A stretch of 64,000 nucleotides of DNA from Brachypterus glaber. Its lineage: Eukaryota > Arthropoda > Insecta > Coleoptera > Kateretidae. The stretch is from the NCBI GenBank assembly GCA_958510825.1, contig OY294048.1, forward strand, positions 34,561,026-34,625,025, in the 5' to 3' direction. The number at the start of each line of letters is the position of its first letter. Positions within the stretch are counted from its first letter, which is position 1. The notes below the pieces were generated by a model that was not told the DNA's origin, did no database searches, and was given only the letters and a program-made list of their open reading frames with translations. This document shows positions 10,936-22,503 of the stretch, in pieces. The position numbers and the translations under genes are program-made.

Positions 10936-12435
10936 GTGACCATCCTAAGAACGCCTAAACTATCTTAAAATTAGTTTGTCAATTTGAGGTTATGTATTTG
11001 ACGTTTACTAATTTTTTGACAGCAGATATGTAAAATTAGCTGATTGCCACTTTCTAACCGTTGTCACAGGCAACGGGTGGGAAATAGGCACTAACCGTTA
11101 ACTAGGTCTTAGGAAAACTTTTTAAACTGTATTTTTACCCCTTGGCCTGCCGAATAATTGTGTAAAACTGTAAAAATATATTTTTTGGGCCCCATTTCGC
11201 CACCTTTATTTGAGGCTTCTAGCACCCAAAGAAACCCGATTCAGGACCTGGCGATTTGAAAATAGCTTAATTTGTACTTTAAAAACTACATAAAATACAT
11301 CTGGGAAAAATAATAAAATAAAAATGGTCACAATCTCTTAGACTAGGTTCTACGACGGCCGACGGCCCTAGATAGATTGACTCTAATCGATGGAATGCGA
11401 GAGAGCCATCTACCCAGTTTTATCAGTTCCTACCGCAATGTCTTATTTGATGTCCTAGTTTATTGAAATGTTTCATTTGATGGTTAACGTAATTTGCCAA
11501 TAATTTAAAATTTATTTCTTGACAATACTTTTTGTTTTAAAATTCATCGAATTGATAATGATAAGTTAACTTTAGTGACATTTTAGGACTAATAAAAAAG
11601 CTGTCTGGATAGTGTTTTCTTTAATTTGCACATTAACAATGTTAATTTAACACGTTAAGCTCTACGAGGGAGATCGGTGTCCCTCACGACTACTCGGTTT
11701 TTAGACATTAATTAATAATTATAAAGTAAAAAATATTTTCTTTTCACTATTAGCTTTAAATGTCACCATTATATAGCTAGTTTTTAATTCTATAAATTAA
11801 ATTTATTTACCTAGGTCAGTAATATATAAAATAATCTGCTACTAGTAAATAATTAAATCAGCTGATTTCTGTCAATTTAGTAGTTTCAGTTCTTTGTCCA
11901 ATTTTAACTAATTAAACCCAAGAAAATAGCTTTTTCTTCAAGCGTACTAAAATATTCATATTTTATAACTGAACACACTAGCTAGAAGTGATCTATTTTT
12001 ACAGTAAAAAAATGAGTTCATTGTTGTACGCCGTAAAAAAAGTTAGTTAGCAAAACCACCACTGGCGGCAGCACTCTTTGAATTTGATGACAGCCATACT
12101 TCAAACTTGTTTGTTTATTATGTAAACAGGTGCTTGACTCGAGATTCTGTGCAAAAACCTTGTGTGAAATTGATTAAAAATGATTGAAGAAGAATATATG
12201 GTTTATACACCTACAAATCTCTCCGAAATTGCAAATGCTACATTAGACAACTTACCATCGAAATCGCGAAAAGTGTACGATTTAGCCTAAGAAAAAAATT
12301 TAAAATGAGCTAAGGAAGGTTTAAGTTCATTTCGAATGGGTTTTATTGGCCTATTTTAATAAAAAAAAACATACTTTTTTACTGAATAAATTAAATTCAA
12401 AAATTAATATTTAAAAAAATATACACTCAGAGGAT
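10936..12435. other. No gene or clear repeat recognised
   Basis: AT-rich. A slightly GC-richer patch lies at 11,340-11,420, and a small hairpin (GAGGGAGATCGGTGTCCCTC) near 11,668-11,687. Confidence 0.35.
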
Positions 12436-12530
12436 AAGTGCTTTTTTTACTCGTCTGTAGTTTCCGGACTCCGCTTCGCATCATCCGTAAATTCTACAGA
12501 CTACAGACAATATACTATTTTTACTACCTA
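12436..12530. repeat. Stem-loop repeat (member B)
   Basis: GTCTGTAGTTTCCGGA faces TCCGTAAATTCTACAGAC around CTCCGCTTCGCATC. The right edge is CAATATACTATTTTTAC, the edge shared with other stem-loop repeats in the window. Confidence 0.55.
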
Positions 12531-12596
12531 ATTAATTGCTAGCTTACATATTATCTACCGTAGTCAAGGCTTGTTTACCAGGACAACTAATAAAAT

Positions 12597-12649
12597 CATT
12601 TATTATTGACCGTTGTTAACCATTATTTATTGTTGACGGTCAATAATGA
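12597..12649. repeat. Short hairpin
   Basis: TCATTTATTATTGACCGT at 12,597 faces ACGGTCAATAATGA at 12,636-12,649. Confidence 0.5.
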
Positions 12650-13377
12650 AAAAATTCTCAGACAACTACTAACTTTTTCAACATATTTTTTAAACTGACA
12701 GCTATGTCAAAATAGTTTTTAAACTATAGTTCTAACTGATATTTGGAGTAACTAGCTTTAGGCAGTAGAAAAAATATTTTTATTCGATTGTTTCTAAAAG
12801 CGACACTTTTTGTTCATGTTTTACGGCCAAAAAGTTTTTTTCGCCAGCTAACTAAGACTTGTAATTTTTTAGCTTTTAAAAAAAAAGATTCTTTACCTTT
12901 ACTGTAATATTTATAAAGAAATATGACCTTTTAGTCTTGAACTAACTGTTCTTTTTGACCAGATACAGTTATTATAATCATTTCATACAAAATAAATTAT
13001 TTTTCTAAAACATAACCTCAAAATATAAAGTTAACTGATTAATCTCTATTTATCCACTAAAATAAATTAAAAACACAATATTTCAATCGATTTCAATTTT
13101 AAAATCCACTTTAATATTTATAATATTCATAGAACGGTTTCAAAAGTATTATTATTTTTATAACAGACACATTTAAACAGAAATTAATTAACTAATCACC
13201 AAGCTATAGCTTTTTTAAATTTGAAGATGAAACCGCACGCAAAAGAAACGATTCAATTGTTTTTTAGCGATTTGATTGGATAGCAATTTGTCATGGATAA
13301 CTAGATAAGTAATATTTTTTGCAATTTCAAATTAGGTATATTTTAATAATTTATTATAATTAGCAACAATCGAATAA
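12650..13377. other. No feature recognised
   Basis: AT-rich. Confidence 0.35.
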
Positions 13378-13536
13378 AAAATATTGTATAATACACGGGC
13401 AAAAAGTTTAATTTCGATTTCGTAGGTTTATTAACCTCGGGCCGTCCCCATCGGCCGGTCCTCGTCTTCTAAAAACCTACTCAATCAAAAAACTTAACTT
13501 TTTGCCCTTGTATTATACATAACTATTTCGTTTTAG
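13378..13536. repeat. Stem-loop repeat (member C)
   Basis: Outer arms TGTATAATACACGGGCAAAA (13,385) and the complement ending 13,521 are nearly perfect. Inner arms pair TCGTAGGTTT with AAACCTAC. The tip is a CCTCGGGCCG and CGGCCGGTCCTCG block. Confidence 0.7.
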
Positions 13537-14020
13537 TTACCAAAGTTTTGGTCATACGTTTGATATTTACCTATCTTTTGATTTCGGAATGCTTTGGTGA
13601 CGTACGGTTGAACAATTGGTATTAAAATCTGAAACCATGCTTTCAGAGCGGTTATAGCGGTTGGTTATTAATATATTACATATTTTGTAATATATTACAT
13701 ATTTATCTAATATCTTTCTCATATGTAAATATTCAGAGTATAAACGGTTATTTTTTACATCTTCCATTTCTATTTACGAATTAAATAATTTATTATGCAC
13801 CTAGTATTATAAATAACTATTATGCACCATGTATGAATTTTAGAATCTAGAATTTAGAATTTGTTGCTGCTTATAAGAAGTTACACAAATGTATTTTTCA
13901 GTTTTAGAGTTGTCGGTTATATAATTTAACATTGTTAACGTAGCCTAACACTTATAATATAAGAGAAATATTTAAAATGTGCAAAAATTTCAAGATGTTC
14001 AAAACTGGGGCAACATCCCG
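13537..14020. other. No feature recognised
   Basis: AT-rich. The minus ORF at 13,567-13,767 has no recognisable domain. Confidence 0.35.
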
Positions 14021-14205
14021 GATAGTGATACTATGTACGCCCAATGGACTTATGTTCATGGACGGCTGTAAGTCCATAGGATGCCCATTTTTTCTCTATG
14101 GACGGCCCATGGACATCCGTTCAGAGTCCAGGTGACACAACTGTGGACATCCATAAGGTGTCCGTTTAAACCATCCATCCAGCATCCATAGGACTTGCTT
14201 TTTTG
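14021..14205. repeat. Cluster of TGGACATCC / GTCCAT motifs
   Basis: In about 185 bp the words CCAATGGAC, CATGGACGG, AAGTCCATAGGA, CCCATGGACATCCG, TGTGGACATCC and CATCCATAGGAC recur in both orientations. A matching patch (AATGGACGTCCAAACGTCC) lies at 15,715-15,760, facing this one across the LINE insertion. This looks like the subterminal repeats of an older DNA transposon. Confidence 0.5.
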
Positions 14206-14540
14206 CTTACTTAACTGGTTTTTGCGACTGTGAAAAACTGTTATTTAACTTGCAATGTTTGTTGTTGTTTGTTTGTTTGTTTAGGGCAAATCTGCCAAAG
14301 GCTTTTTCGACCACTTAGAATATAGTTTGTAAGCTAAAATTTGGTACATATGCTCTTCTGACAATACAATTTTAAATAAAACTTACCCCCCAACCCCCAC
14401 CCCTAAAATTTAAAAAATCCATTTATTACCCATATAATTTAAAACTTAAATTAGGTTACATACTCATCCAGTGATAATCAAATTTTAAAATAAATTTTAC
14501 ATCCCCCCTTATGTTCCCATCACCCAGCGTATAAGGCTAA

Positions 14541-14575
14541 GAATAGAATAGAATAGAATAGAATAGAATAGAATA
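14541..14575. repeat. (GAATA)n microsatellite, LINE 3' tail
   Basis: Seven consecutive GAATA units. On the minus strand they follow the stop of the LINE fragment by about 135 bp, the usual place for the short tandem tail of a Jockey/CR1-group element. Confidence 0.8.
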
Positions 14576-15597
14576 GTTTATTAGTCATGTATGGCTATAT
14601 AAAATAGATATGTCATACTTAAAAGCTAAAATACATAATGGTACTTAAAAATAGTACAAAAAAAAATGTTAAAAATAAATAATGTTACATACACAAATAA
14701 ATATAAACATTAAGACAATATAAATTCGTTTACAGAATAAAAACATTTTTCCAGAAGAAATCTTTTAACTTCTTTTTTAAAATTGTTAGGATTAGGTATA
14801 TCCCGTAAATTTTTTGGTAATTTATTATAAAATTGTATACAGTTGTATAACGAGAATTTTTTAAAAAAGCTAGTTTTGTGCTTTGGAATGCGCAAATCGA
14901 AACCAGATCTGGTAGGATAGAAATGCACGTCCGAATTAACTACAAACTTAGTATAATTACGTTTCACAAAAAGGACGCATCTGTAAATTAACAAACTAAC
15001 AACTGTAAGAATATTTTTATGTTTAAAGGTTTCTTTGCAACTTTCCCTAAACTCCAAATTAAAAATTAAACGCACAAGCTTTTTTTGTGCAATAAGGACA
15101 ATACTTTTAACACAACCCCAGCTGATTACATTGTAAGATAAATATGAGAATGCTAAAGAGTAATAAATATTTAACAGTCCTGCCTAATTTAGATCGTCTC
15201 TCATCTTTGAAATAGCAAAGTACGCACTGTTTAGTTTTTTGCATACAAAATTAATGTGACCCTCCCAAGAAGGATTGCCATCAAACATTACGCCTAAGAA
15301 TTTGGTATTTTCACTAAATGTAATAGGTACATCAAAGTTAATAAGGCTTTTTCTATTATAAAAATTAATAGCAATAGTTTTGGAATTGTTTAATATTAAT
15401 TCATTTCTTTGACACCATGTTTCAAAGTCTTGCATTACTTGCTGTATTTAAGTACGTAGCTCTTCCAGAGATGTAGCAGAAAGTAAAATTGTTGTATCAT
15501 CCGCAAACAAAATTATTAAACCATTGCGTATATGAAGGGGCAGGTCATTAATGAAGATTAGAAACAAAAGAGGACCCAAAATTGATCTTTGATCTAA
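14576..15597 (-). pseudogene. Decayed LINE reverse transcriptase and C-terminal domain (Jockey/CR1 group)
   Basis: On the minus strand a single frame runs from about 15,597 to 14,710, with two in-frame stops (TAA at 15,448-15,450, TAG at 15,184-15,186). It starts inside RT motif B ([17 protein letters not shown]), passes FADD at 15,495-15,509 and the thumb-like NSKT and KFLGV blocks (15,184-15,435), and ends with the C-terminal region containing SYNVISWG and FYNKLPKNLRDIP. The 3' UTR and a GAATA tail complete the element. Everything 5' of motif B is missing, as expected for 5' truncation during target-primed reverse transcription. The stops show it is inactive, but the frame is otherwise intact, so it is not very old. 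Confidence 0.85.
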
Positions 15598-16030
15598 TTG
15601 ATCTAATTTTACAAAAAATGTTTTGGATTTAATTAATCTATCCTATAAGTTTACCCTCTCTCTGTTTCACCCACTTAGAATAAACGTAGAGAGCTGAAAT
15701 TATGGGCGTAAAATGGATAGTGAATGGACGTCCAAACGTCCATTGGGATATCATAATATTATATCATTGACTTGTATCTAGATTACTTAAATTGAATGAA
15801 GTATATTCTGAGATAAATTAAAACATTTTCTGATTGGGAAGGATTTAACAGCTCTTTTACACTTTTTTATTAATGGTAAGTTACGCGGCAGTTTGTAACA
15901 AAGCTTAGAACCCCAGGAATTGTGGACATTTTGGCTTCTGTTTATTCTGTGTAGATTAACCTATATCTATGCGAACTGTCTTAAGTGTTCTCGACTGATT
16001 TTATGATTTTCTAAAAAAAGTAATTTGAAA
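15598..16030. other. No gene; contains right-hand TGGACGTCC patch
   Basis: The patch at 15,715-15,760 mirrors the cluster at 14,021-14,205. Nothing else is recognised. Confidence 0.35.
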
Positions 16031-16077
16031 AAATGCAATATAGTATCCACAGTGAATAGTATATAATGTAATGCGTA
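16031..16077 (+). repeat. Dispersed 50-mer (ATGCAATATA...CAGTGAATAGTATATAAT), copy 1
   Basis: The same block recurs at 17,837-17,882 and 52,699-52,750 on this strand and at 45,296-45,347 on the other, with about 80-90 percent identity by eye. It is likely the conserved end of a transposon family. Confidence 0.6.
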
Positions 16078-16639
16078 ATATTATAGTATATTCAATATGC
16101 TGTAGAAGTAAATAAAACAATCGCTCACGCGGCAGCTGGCGCGTGGTTTCATTGGTTAGAACACTCGAATGTTGCGAGAGTAGGGATGTAGAAAATTAAA
16201 CAGGTCAGTATGTGAGTACTTGCGAAGAAGCGTGCAGTGCATTGCAATGGACCGTTATATAGAAATATTTTGTTTTGAGTTCTACTAAATCCGTTGTTGT
16301 CACGTGCGTTTGTTTACGCTTACTTCATTTTGAAGTTGAATATACTCTAGATGTTATTAGATATCTTTACGACTTGTTTGATATTTACAATTATGGCGAA
16401 GGCGCTACTATTGATATAAAGATTTTCTAAAATATTTGGTATTTTTGAGCTATATTCCCCTCAAAATCAAACGTTAAAAAAATCAGATAATGATTTATAG
16501 GAAATATATCATTTTACTAATTTATAATTGAAACTATTTTAAAGTTAAACGAATTTAAAATTCGAACTTTTTATTTTTATACTATTCTATCAAATAACTA
16601 TTTACCTAGCCCTGTAAGGTTAACTAGTACTTTTATAAG

Positions 16640-17002
16640 GACTTTGACTATTTTGACTCCTCTCGATTATACGAAAGCCTTTAATTGTATCGATCATCAA
16701 ACAGTATTAGCTATAAATGCTTTTCAGCTAACGCGGCTGATTTACTTGCTAATTATTTAAAAGAAGGACTACAAGCAGTTAATTATAATGGTAATATATC
16801 TACTTATCTAAGTTTAACTTGTGGAGTTCCCCAAGGCTCGATTTTAGGGCCGTTACTTTTTATTATATATATTTTTAATTTTATTAACGCATGTACGCTG
16901 ACGATAGTCAAGTTAAAATGTAATTTAAACCAGATTCCAAATATAAAGTTTATATCTCATCCCCTTCAAAAGTTACGGTGGGTGTACCGTTTAAAAGAAT
17001 AA
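16640..17002 (+). pseudogene. Decayed LINE reverse transcriptase fragment
   Basis: Frame-broken remnant of an RT palm domain. LDYTKAFNCIDHQ (motif A) lies at about 16,662-16,700, CGVPQGSILGPLLFII (motif B) at 16,819-16,866, and YADD appears at 16,894-16,905 in a different frame from motif B. At least two frameshifts are needed to connect the three. Nothing upstream of motif A or downstream of motif C is recognisable, so only about 350 bp of the element survives. It differs in sequence from the other three RT fragments. Confidence 0.75.
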
Positions 17003-17012
17003 CCCTGTAAAC

Positions 17013-17110
17013 AAAGCAGTAACTCTATTTGTAGCCTAGCGACGTTTTGACGTTAACTCTGATGTAATAATTTGGAAATGCTGCTATGAGACAATTAGAG
17101 TTACTGCTTT
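17013..17110. repeat. Hairpin
   Basis: AAAGCAGTAACTCTATTT at 17,013-17,030 faces AATTAGAGTTACTGCTTT at 17,093-17,110. Confidence 0.6.
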
Positions 17111-17836
17111 CTAGCGTAGAAAGCAGTCGTCATTTTTTCTATTTCATAAAGGGGTCAAGGCAAAATTGACGAAACGTTACGAAGGGGGAGGGGGGGTCAA
17201 AAACACCCGCACACAAAAAAAAATCTCGAGTGCGGTAGAGCAGACTAGTCAATTCTTACGTATTTGGGTCGCTGAATCTGAATCTGAGGTCAGAATTTAA
17301 AGTTACCATTCAAAATGGCGGTTCCAATATTCGCTTGAAATTTGGTACTCGGGGGTTTTTGGGGTGGCTGATTTTGAATCTGGTGCCAGTTTTCCAAAAA
17401 ATTCAAAATGCCGGATTAGATTTTTTAAAACTTATTCTAAAAGCCACACTTATTGTGACTGATTCCTTCTTTTATTTTTTATCATAAGTCTTCTCATTTA
17501 GGAGAAATTAAAGTTTTTCGGAAAAAGTGACTTTTTAATCAGTGGGCTAGTGCCACCCCTGTAAAACTGTATATGACGGAAAAGCGTCGATAGAATATAA
17601 AGATCTATTGCACTTCTATAACTTTAGCTTAAATAAATACATTTAATTAACACGTTTTCTGCGTTAGCAACTTTTTGGTTCCCAGCTCAGACTGCGTTTT
17701 GAGGCATATATTTACACAAAACATATACTATTCAAACCTGTAAAAATATTTACTGTGCGATTTTCAATTTACTCTCTTGCTTGATGAAACAGACCATAGT
17801 TAAATTATTTTAACTTTCGTAAAATAAGTCTTTGGG
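17111..17836. other. Unannotated, with phrases of a dispersed repeat
   Basis: The words GGGTCGCTGAATCTGAATCTG and TTCAAAATGGCGGTTCCAAT resemble those at 30,365-30,440 and 61,246-61,620, suggesting an old copy of that repeat. No ORF. Confidence 0.4.
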
Positions 17837-17882
17837 AAAATGCAATATACTAACCACTGTGAATATTATAAAATGGTATGCG
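17837..17882 (+). repeat. Dispersed 50-mer, copy 2
   Basis: Same block as at 16,031-16,077. Confidence 0.55.
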
Positions 17883-18039
17883 AACCATTATATACCTTCA
17901 AGACTTGATTCCTATGAAAAAGTTTTCGACGGCGCGCCGCGGCTTGAAGTAGATGGGGTATAAACAATCTCCCAAGCCTAGTGGTAAGAAGAGTTAAATA
18001 TTATAGATAAGAGTCTAATTACCCCAACCCCAAAACAAC

Positions 18040-18660
18040 AAAAATCTTAAAAAATCGTATATTTTAGTGAAAAAAATTGAAAAATATTTTTTTTTAAATG
18101 TATGGTTCAATAGATAATTTTATTTGCTTTAAAATAATGTATCCCTTGCGACTTTACAATCACGCTGAAAAAACTCTGGAAACATTCTAATAACATTTTG
18201 TAATCATGCTGTTACCAGAGTATTTCCAGAGTGTATTTGTGCCCTTTATCCATAACGTTCCCAGAGTAAAATCAGAGCGTTTTCAGAGTGTTTTCGTTTG
18301 GACTTTTTTTTTTTTTAAGTCCAAACGAAAACACTCTGAAAACGCTCTGATTTAAAAAAAAAGTCCAAACCCACTTTGGATCTACTGTGAATCAAGCCTG
18401 GAACCACTCTGATTCAACTCTGACAAAATGGCACAAAACCACTCTGGAAACACGTTGGCAGCAGAATGTTTTCACTCTGACTCTGTTTCCAGAGTGTTTC
18501 CAGAGTAAGTTGAAGGTCGCAAGGGATCACATGACCCCTTTCCATTTAAAAAAATACCCTTCTTTGCCCCCCTGACCACATTTAAAAACTACAAATATCG
18601 AATATATGCCAAAAGATAGTTTAAGTTGTCTTATTTAAGTGTTTTAAATTTAAAGTCGGT
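18040..18660. mobile_element. Half of a foldback MITE, interrupted by a nested element
   Basis: 18,040-18,142 and 18,526-18,660 match the right half of the MITE at 55,866-56,581 (shared: TAATGTATC, then GATCACATGACCCC, GCCCCCCTG, GCCAAAAGATAGTTTAAG). The continuous copy near 56,383-56,400 shows the empty site. Confidence 0.7.
18143..18525. mobile_element. 383-bp element packed with CTCTG motifs, nested in a MITE
   Basis: Terminal inverted repeats CCCTTGCGAC and GTCGCAAGGG are flanked by AT on both sides, and the uninterrupted MITE copy at 56.4 kb has a single AT there, giving a 2-bp target duplication. Inside, words of the form ACTCTGGAAAC, CCAGAGTG or CAGAGTGTTTTC occur well over ten times on both strands. 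At the centre a perfect hairpin has 39-nt arms (18,268-18,306 and about 18,315-18,353). Two-base duplications and subterminal motif arrays occur in CACTA/CMC-type transposons, but that assignment is an inference. The ORF at 18,387-18,575 merely reads through the motifs. Confidence 0.7.
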
Positions 18661-18825
18661 ATCTCAACTGGTTCAGATGTTAAGAGGGGTGGGTGGTTGA
18701 CTTTTGGACTTTTTGCACTGTATATGATAACTATAGGTCAACTGTGGAATCAAATGCATATTACATTTTATAACTATAATTTGATTTAGCTCGGCCTAAT
18801 ATTGGTAAAGCAACATTTCGTTAGG

Positions 18826-18930
18826 ATTTATTATTCCATCAATCTATTTTCTAATCATCGTACAGAGTGATATTGGTAGACTGACAGTTTTTTATAATTT
18901 TGTTTAAAATTAAAAATTTCTGTCCTTACT
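18826..18930 (-). mobile_element. 105-bp retrozyme-derived insertion with 11-bp TSD
   Basis: Flanked by ATTTCGTTAGG at 18,815-18,825 and 18,931-18,941. Read on the minus strand, the first part (18,930 down to about 18,888) is an antisense piece of the 354-nt unit at 51.4 kb. The rest (about 18,887 to 18,826) is sense, from the stem III side of the hammerhead (AACTGTCAGTC) to the same 3' end, TTGATGGAATAAT. It therefore has the same two outer ends as the larger copy at 51,298-51,828 but lacks the catalytic core CTGAAGA. Confidence 0.75.
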
Positions 18931-18941
18931 ATTTCGTTAGG

Positions 18942-20224
18942 AGATGTATTTTATAGGTAATATTCTATTATCATTATCAAAAAAATATACAAGAAAAATC
19001 TTGCCATTTAAAATAAAGTTCAACAATTACACTCACACAAAAATTTTCACAATAAATCTATCGCGCAATAAATTTAAAGAAAATTAATTTAAAATTTTAA
19101 AACCCTTTCTAGGTACAAAATATATTTATAGGTGTAAAGAAAGAAAATCTTTTATTTCATAATTTATATCTAAAACCTCGGTAAAACTTTATAATTTCTT
19201 TACACTACAAAAGTTTTAAATACTTTTTTACGTCTAATAATGTTTCACTCACTAATTATACCGTGCATGTCAAAAGTCAGCCCCCTCCTTTAACTTTTGA
19301 ACGGCTTAAGAGATCAACTTGAAATTTAAAACACATAAAATAACCCATGTATATTGAATATGTTTAGGGGGCACAATAGAGGCAGGGGGGTATTTTATCA
19401 GATAGAAAGGGGGTCGTGTGATAAATTACACAGGCACACAAAAAAAAGGTCAGGAACTTTTTCGGAGACCATTGTTTCCTATGTATTTTAAGGCGCTTCG
19501 GATTCAGCTCCTCATAATACATCTCTTGTTTCTTTGTCACATAATAAAAAGACCAAGAATGTTTTCGGAGGCCACTGTACAGTAGTCCCAGAACAAAAAA
19601 GTGACAAAATTCTGTTTTTTTTTTGTATAGTGCTATTTTTTTAAAAACGAAAAAAATTGAAACATTTGAAAAAAAAAAGAAAACTGCCAAATTAGGATGG
19701 TTATAATTTTTCAAAAGTGTCCGTGTTCAGAAAACCTGAGCTGAAATTTGGTATAAAGTCTTCTTTTGTTAATCTTAATGCTGATCAATACCAAAAACCT
19801 AAAATTCAAATTGGCGGAATAAATAATGCCTATATATTTTTATATTTTACCAAAATTAACAAAAATATGGCATAAAACAAAACAATATGAAAACTTCAGC
19901 CCATTTTTTTTTGGATTATTTTCCTTATATGTAATTACTGTAAAAAAATCACGCATTTTTACCTGCCTGTTTTTTTTATTTAGTTTTCAAGAAAAATATT
20001 AAAAATTTGCGAAAAATATCCGATTTTGCTGAAATTTGGTATAAAGGCTTCTTTTATTAATATTAATTCCACTTTTTTTAATTTTCTGGTGTTTTCTGAA
20101 TTTTTCCAAACAGAAGACCTAGCTTAATCGATTTCCCATACACAAAAATACTTAGAAAGTAAATTTACCAAAATCCTTGCAGTCGTTTTCAAAATAAGTT
20201 AACAAATGTAAATATAGAGTTATG
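18942..20224. other. No gene recognised; weak MITE remnants
   Basis: GGGGGGTATTTTATC and GGGGGTCGTGTGATAAATTAC at about 19,384-19,430 resemble the arm of the MITE at 55.87-56.58 kb, so part is an old relative. The minus ORF at 19,364-19,714 overlaps this and shows no domain. Confidence 0.35.
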
Positions 20225-20705
20225 CTCAAATAGTTACATTAAGGGTAACTTCGGTGTGTGAGCCCAAAACTTAGCAGCAAAAATTGCACTATTATGAGTT
20301 TAAGTGTATACTGCTCTCCTTAGTTAAAATGTCCTAACTAACATTGCTATTTTCCCTAAATTTTTCGAATAAATGGCAAAATATCCTGACTTTAAGGTTT
20401 CAAATTCAATTTATCCGACTTTTCCCTGACTTCCCTGATTTACCTGACTGGTGAGAACCCTGGAGAATAGATAAATATGGCATAGAACAACCGGTATATG
20501 CAGATAAGCTGAAAATGAAAAAAATGTTAGTTAGGACGTTTTAACTAAGTAGGGCAGTATAATAAGTTGTATCCACTTATTACTGAAAGGTACATAGAAT
20601 GACAATAATCCACTAGTAAAATTAACGACGGTATTTTAAAAATTACAAAGTCTTCGGTGTGACAGACCGATGTTACAACCAAAACTCTAGGGTTACAATA
20701 ACCAC
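20225..20705. mobile_element. Foldback element with 39-bp arms
   Basis: Arms TATACTGCTCTCCTTAGTTA onward (20,308-20,346) and 20,523-20,561 are near-perfect complements. CTTCGGTGTG near 20,249 and 20,653 may mark outer parts. Between the arms, 20,365-20,462 carries short repeats of CTGACTTCCCTGATT ending GGTGAGAACCCTG, which read on the minus strand start CAGGGTTCTCACC, the end of a different, nested element. Confidence 0.55.
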
Positions 20706-20734
20706 TGCTAAATCGTATTAGATTATTTTTCTGC

Positions 20735-21018
20735 GTGTATGTTCTACATACTGTAATGACAAACCATTCAGCAACTGGTAACTACAATGGGATACCTACG
20801 AGGATCACACAGGTGGGTGGAAAATTATTCAGAAATCCAACAGGAAAAGACCATCTCTCTGGTAGGGGAAATCCCGGCGCAAGACCCATCCTTCATTCAA
20901 AAATAAAGGACGAGCGCTCCGACTCCCATTTAAATTGAATCCCTCACCACAAGAACTCCAAGAGATAGTAGAAGAGTGATAAGTGAAGTTACCAATTAAA
21001 GAACGTACATCTCCAAAG
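20735..21018 (+). other. GC-richer segment, possible exon or element remnant
   Basis: Composition is clearly higher in GC than the neighbours. An open frame at 20,735-20,938 (67 residues) contains GGKLFRNPTGKDHLSGRGNP, a basic, glycine-rich stretch without a recognised domain. An acceptor-like CATTCAG precedes 20,778 and a donor-like AAAG|TGAGTT follows near 21,018, but neither is a strong site. It could be a non-coding exon, a retroelement gag remnant, or chance. Confidence 0.2.
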
Positions 21019-22080
21019 TGAGTTTTATATTATTTTTTTTCTCGTAAACGTCCTTTCGAACAAAAAAACATTTCTACAAAGTTTTCCTTTTTCATGTTTG
21101 AAAAAAAAATATGTATGTATGAGTGAGTTAGGGTCCTGTTACGATTGGTTAAAATGCAATTTTTGGCTTTCATGAGGCTTTTAACATCGTCCTTTTTTTG
21201 ATTTTAATATATTTGACATTGAAAATAAGGTAAACGTAATTTTAATTAAGCTCTTAAATCAAAAATTTCTATAAATAAGGGTATTATTCAACAAACATTT
21301 TGAAAAACTCTTTGATTTTTGAAAATTTTGAGGCAAAAAATTTTATGAAATAATAATAATTAATTATTTATTGATGTTTAGTCATTTATTTTTGGCAAGG
21401 AAATATTAAGAAATATTCTTCTAAACTTTAAATTCTTATTCAAATTTAGATTAGTTTGGTTTTTGTGTTAGGTAAATTTAAACTCTTTCAAGTTTAAGTT
21501 ATTATCGAAAGTTTAATTAAAGTCTTCATTACAAAAAATTAACATTTTTAACTTACTTTTAAACGGTTTGTTTTTCAAAAATAGGAAAATATCTTCTAAT
21601 ACTTTTCTATTTATTTTTAAATTTTTATGACTAGGGAAGAAATGTTTTTATGTGATCAGCTATATCGTAATGTAACTGATTTAAAAAAAAACTGCTGTTA
21701 GCAAAAAAATACTTACTACGAGGGGTAAACCGCAGAGGAATTAAGTTCTACAAATTGGAGGAAATCTGGAGAAAATTTTTGAAGGTTTTCTCCTAAAGGT
21801 GTACAAAAAAAAACAAAAAACTTTTTTTATCGAAAACAAACAATTTTTAAGAAAAAATATTAACTTTGAATAAGAAATAAGGAACCTTTGTTCTAAATTT
21901 AAAGTATATAGCTCAAAGCGTACTTAAGTTATCCTGGTCGACATTTTACAGGAAAGGTTGACAGACAAACCGACAAAAATATTTTTCGTAATCTCTTTAT
22001 AATTAGGTTCGGCATACCGCTGCATTTGTTACCTCAACTTTCTTTTTGGGCCTTTATAAGGCTCAAATTGTCTTTGCTGG
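21019..22080. other. AT-rich interval with a dispersed-repeat block
   Basis: 21,721-21,810 repeats the GAGGGGTAAACCGC and TTTAGGAGGAAATC words seen at 9,990-10,040. Nothing else. Confidence 0.35.
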
Positions 22081-22268
22081 GGTTGAGACCCACTTATTAT
22101 TATATATTTTGAAATGCTGAATCTGTCATAAAAACGACATTTCATGGGCTCATTTTTTTTGCTACACTGAAATAGTATGAGATTTTTATTATTTTAGACA
22201 GTTTTTTCAGTGTAGCAAAAAAATGAGCCTATGAAGTGCCTTTTTTATGACAGATAGGTGGGTCTCAG
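22081..22268. mobile_element. Foldback MITE, hairpin 1 of a pair
   Basis: Left arm 22,081-22,172 (GTTGAGACCCAC, then TGTCATAAAAACGACATTTC, then GCTACACTGAAA) pairs with 22,206-22,268. Arms are about 65 nt with small interruptions. Confidence 0.7.
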
Positions 22269-22318
22269 CACAGACAACTTTTTTTTTGTGGGCCTGTGTT
22301 ATTGACAGAGTTGATACA

Positions 22319-22503
22319 CTCATTACAATAACAGGGTCGGACGGACAACAGGAATTTTAATTATTTCTAGTTTTTGGTGAGTTTCTTTAATACATACGTG
22401 CCGAATATAAAATAACATATAATCTTGCTATATACTATATCTTTGCACTCACCAAAAATTAGAAAATTAAAATTCCTGTTGTACGACCCTGTTATTGTAA
22501 TGA
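22319..22503. mobile_element. Foldback MITE, hairpin 2 of a pair
   Basis: Left arm 22,319-22,382 (CATTACAATAACAGGGTCGG onward to TTTGGTGAGT) and right arm 22,447-22,503 are near-perfect complements around a 64-nt AT-rich loop. It lies 50 bp from hairpin 1. Confidence 0.75.
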
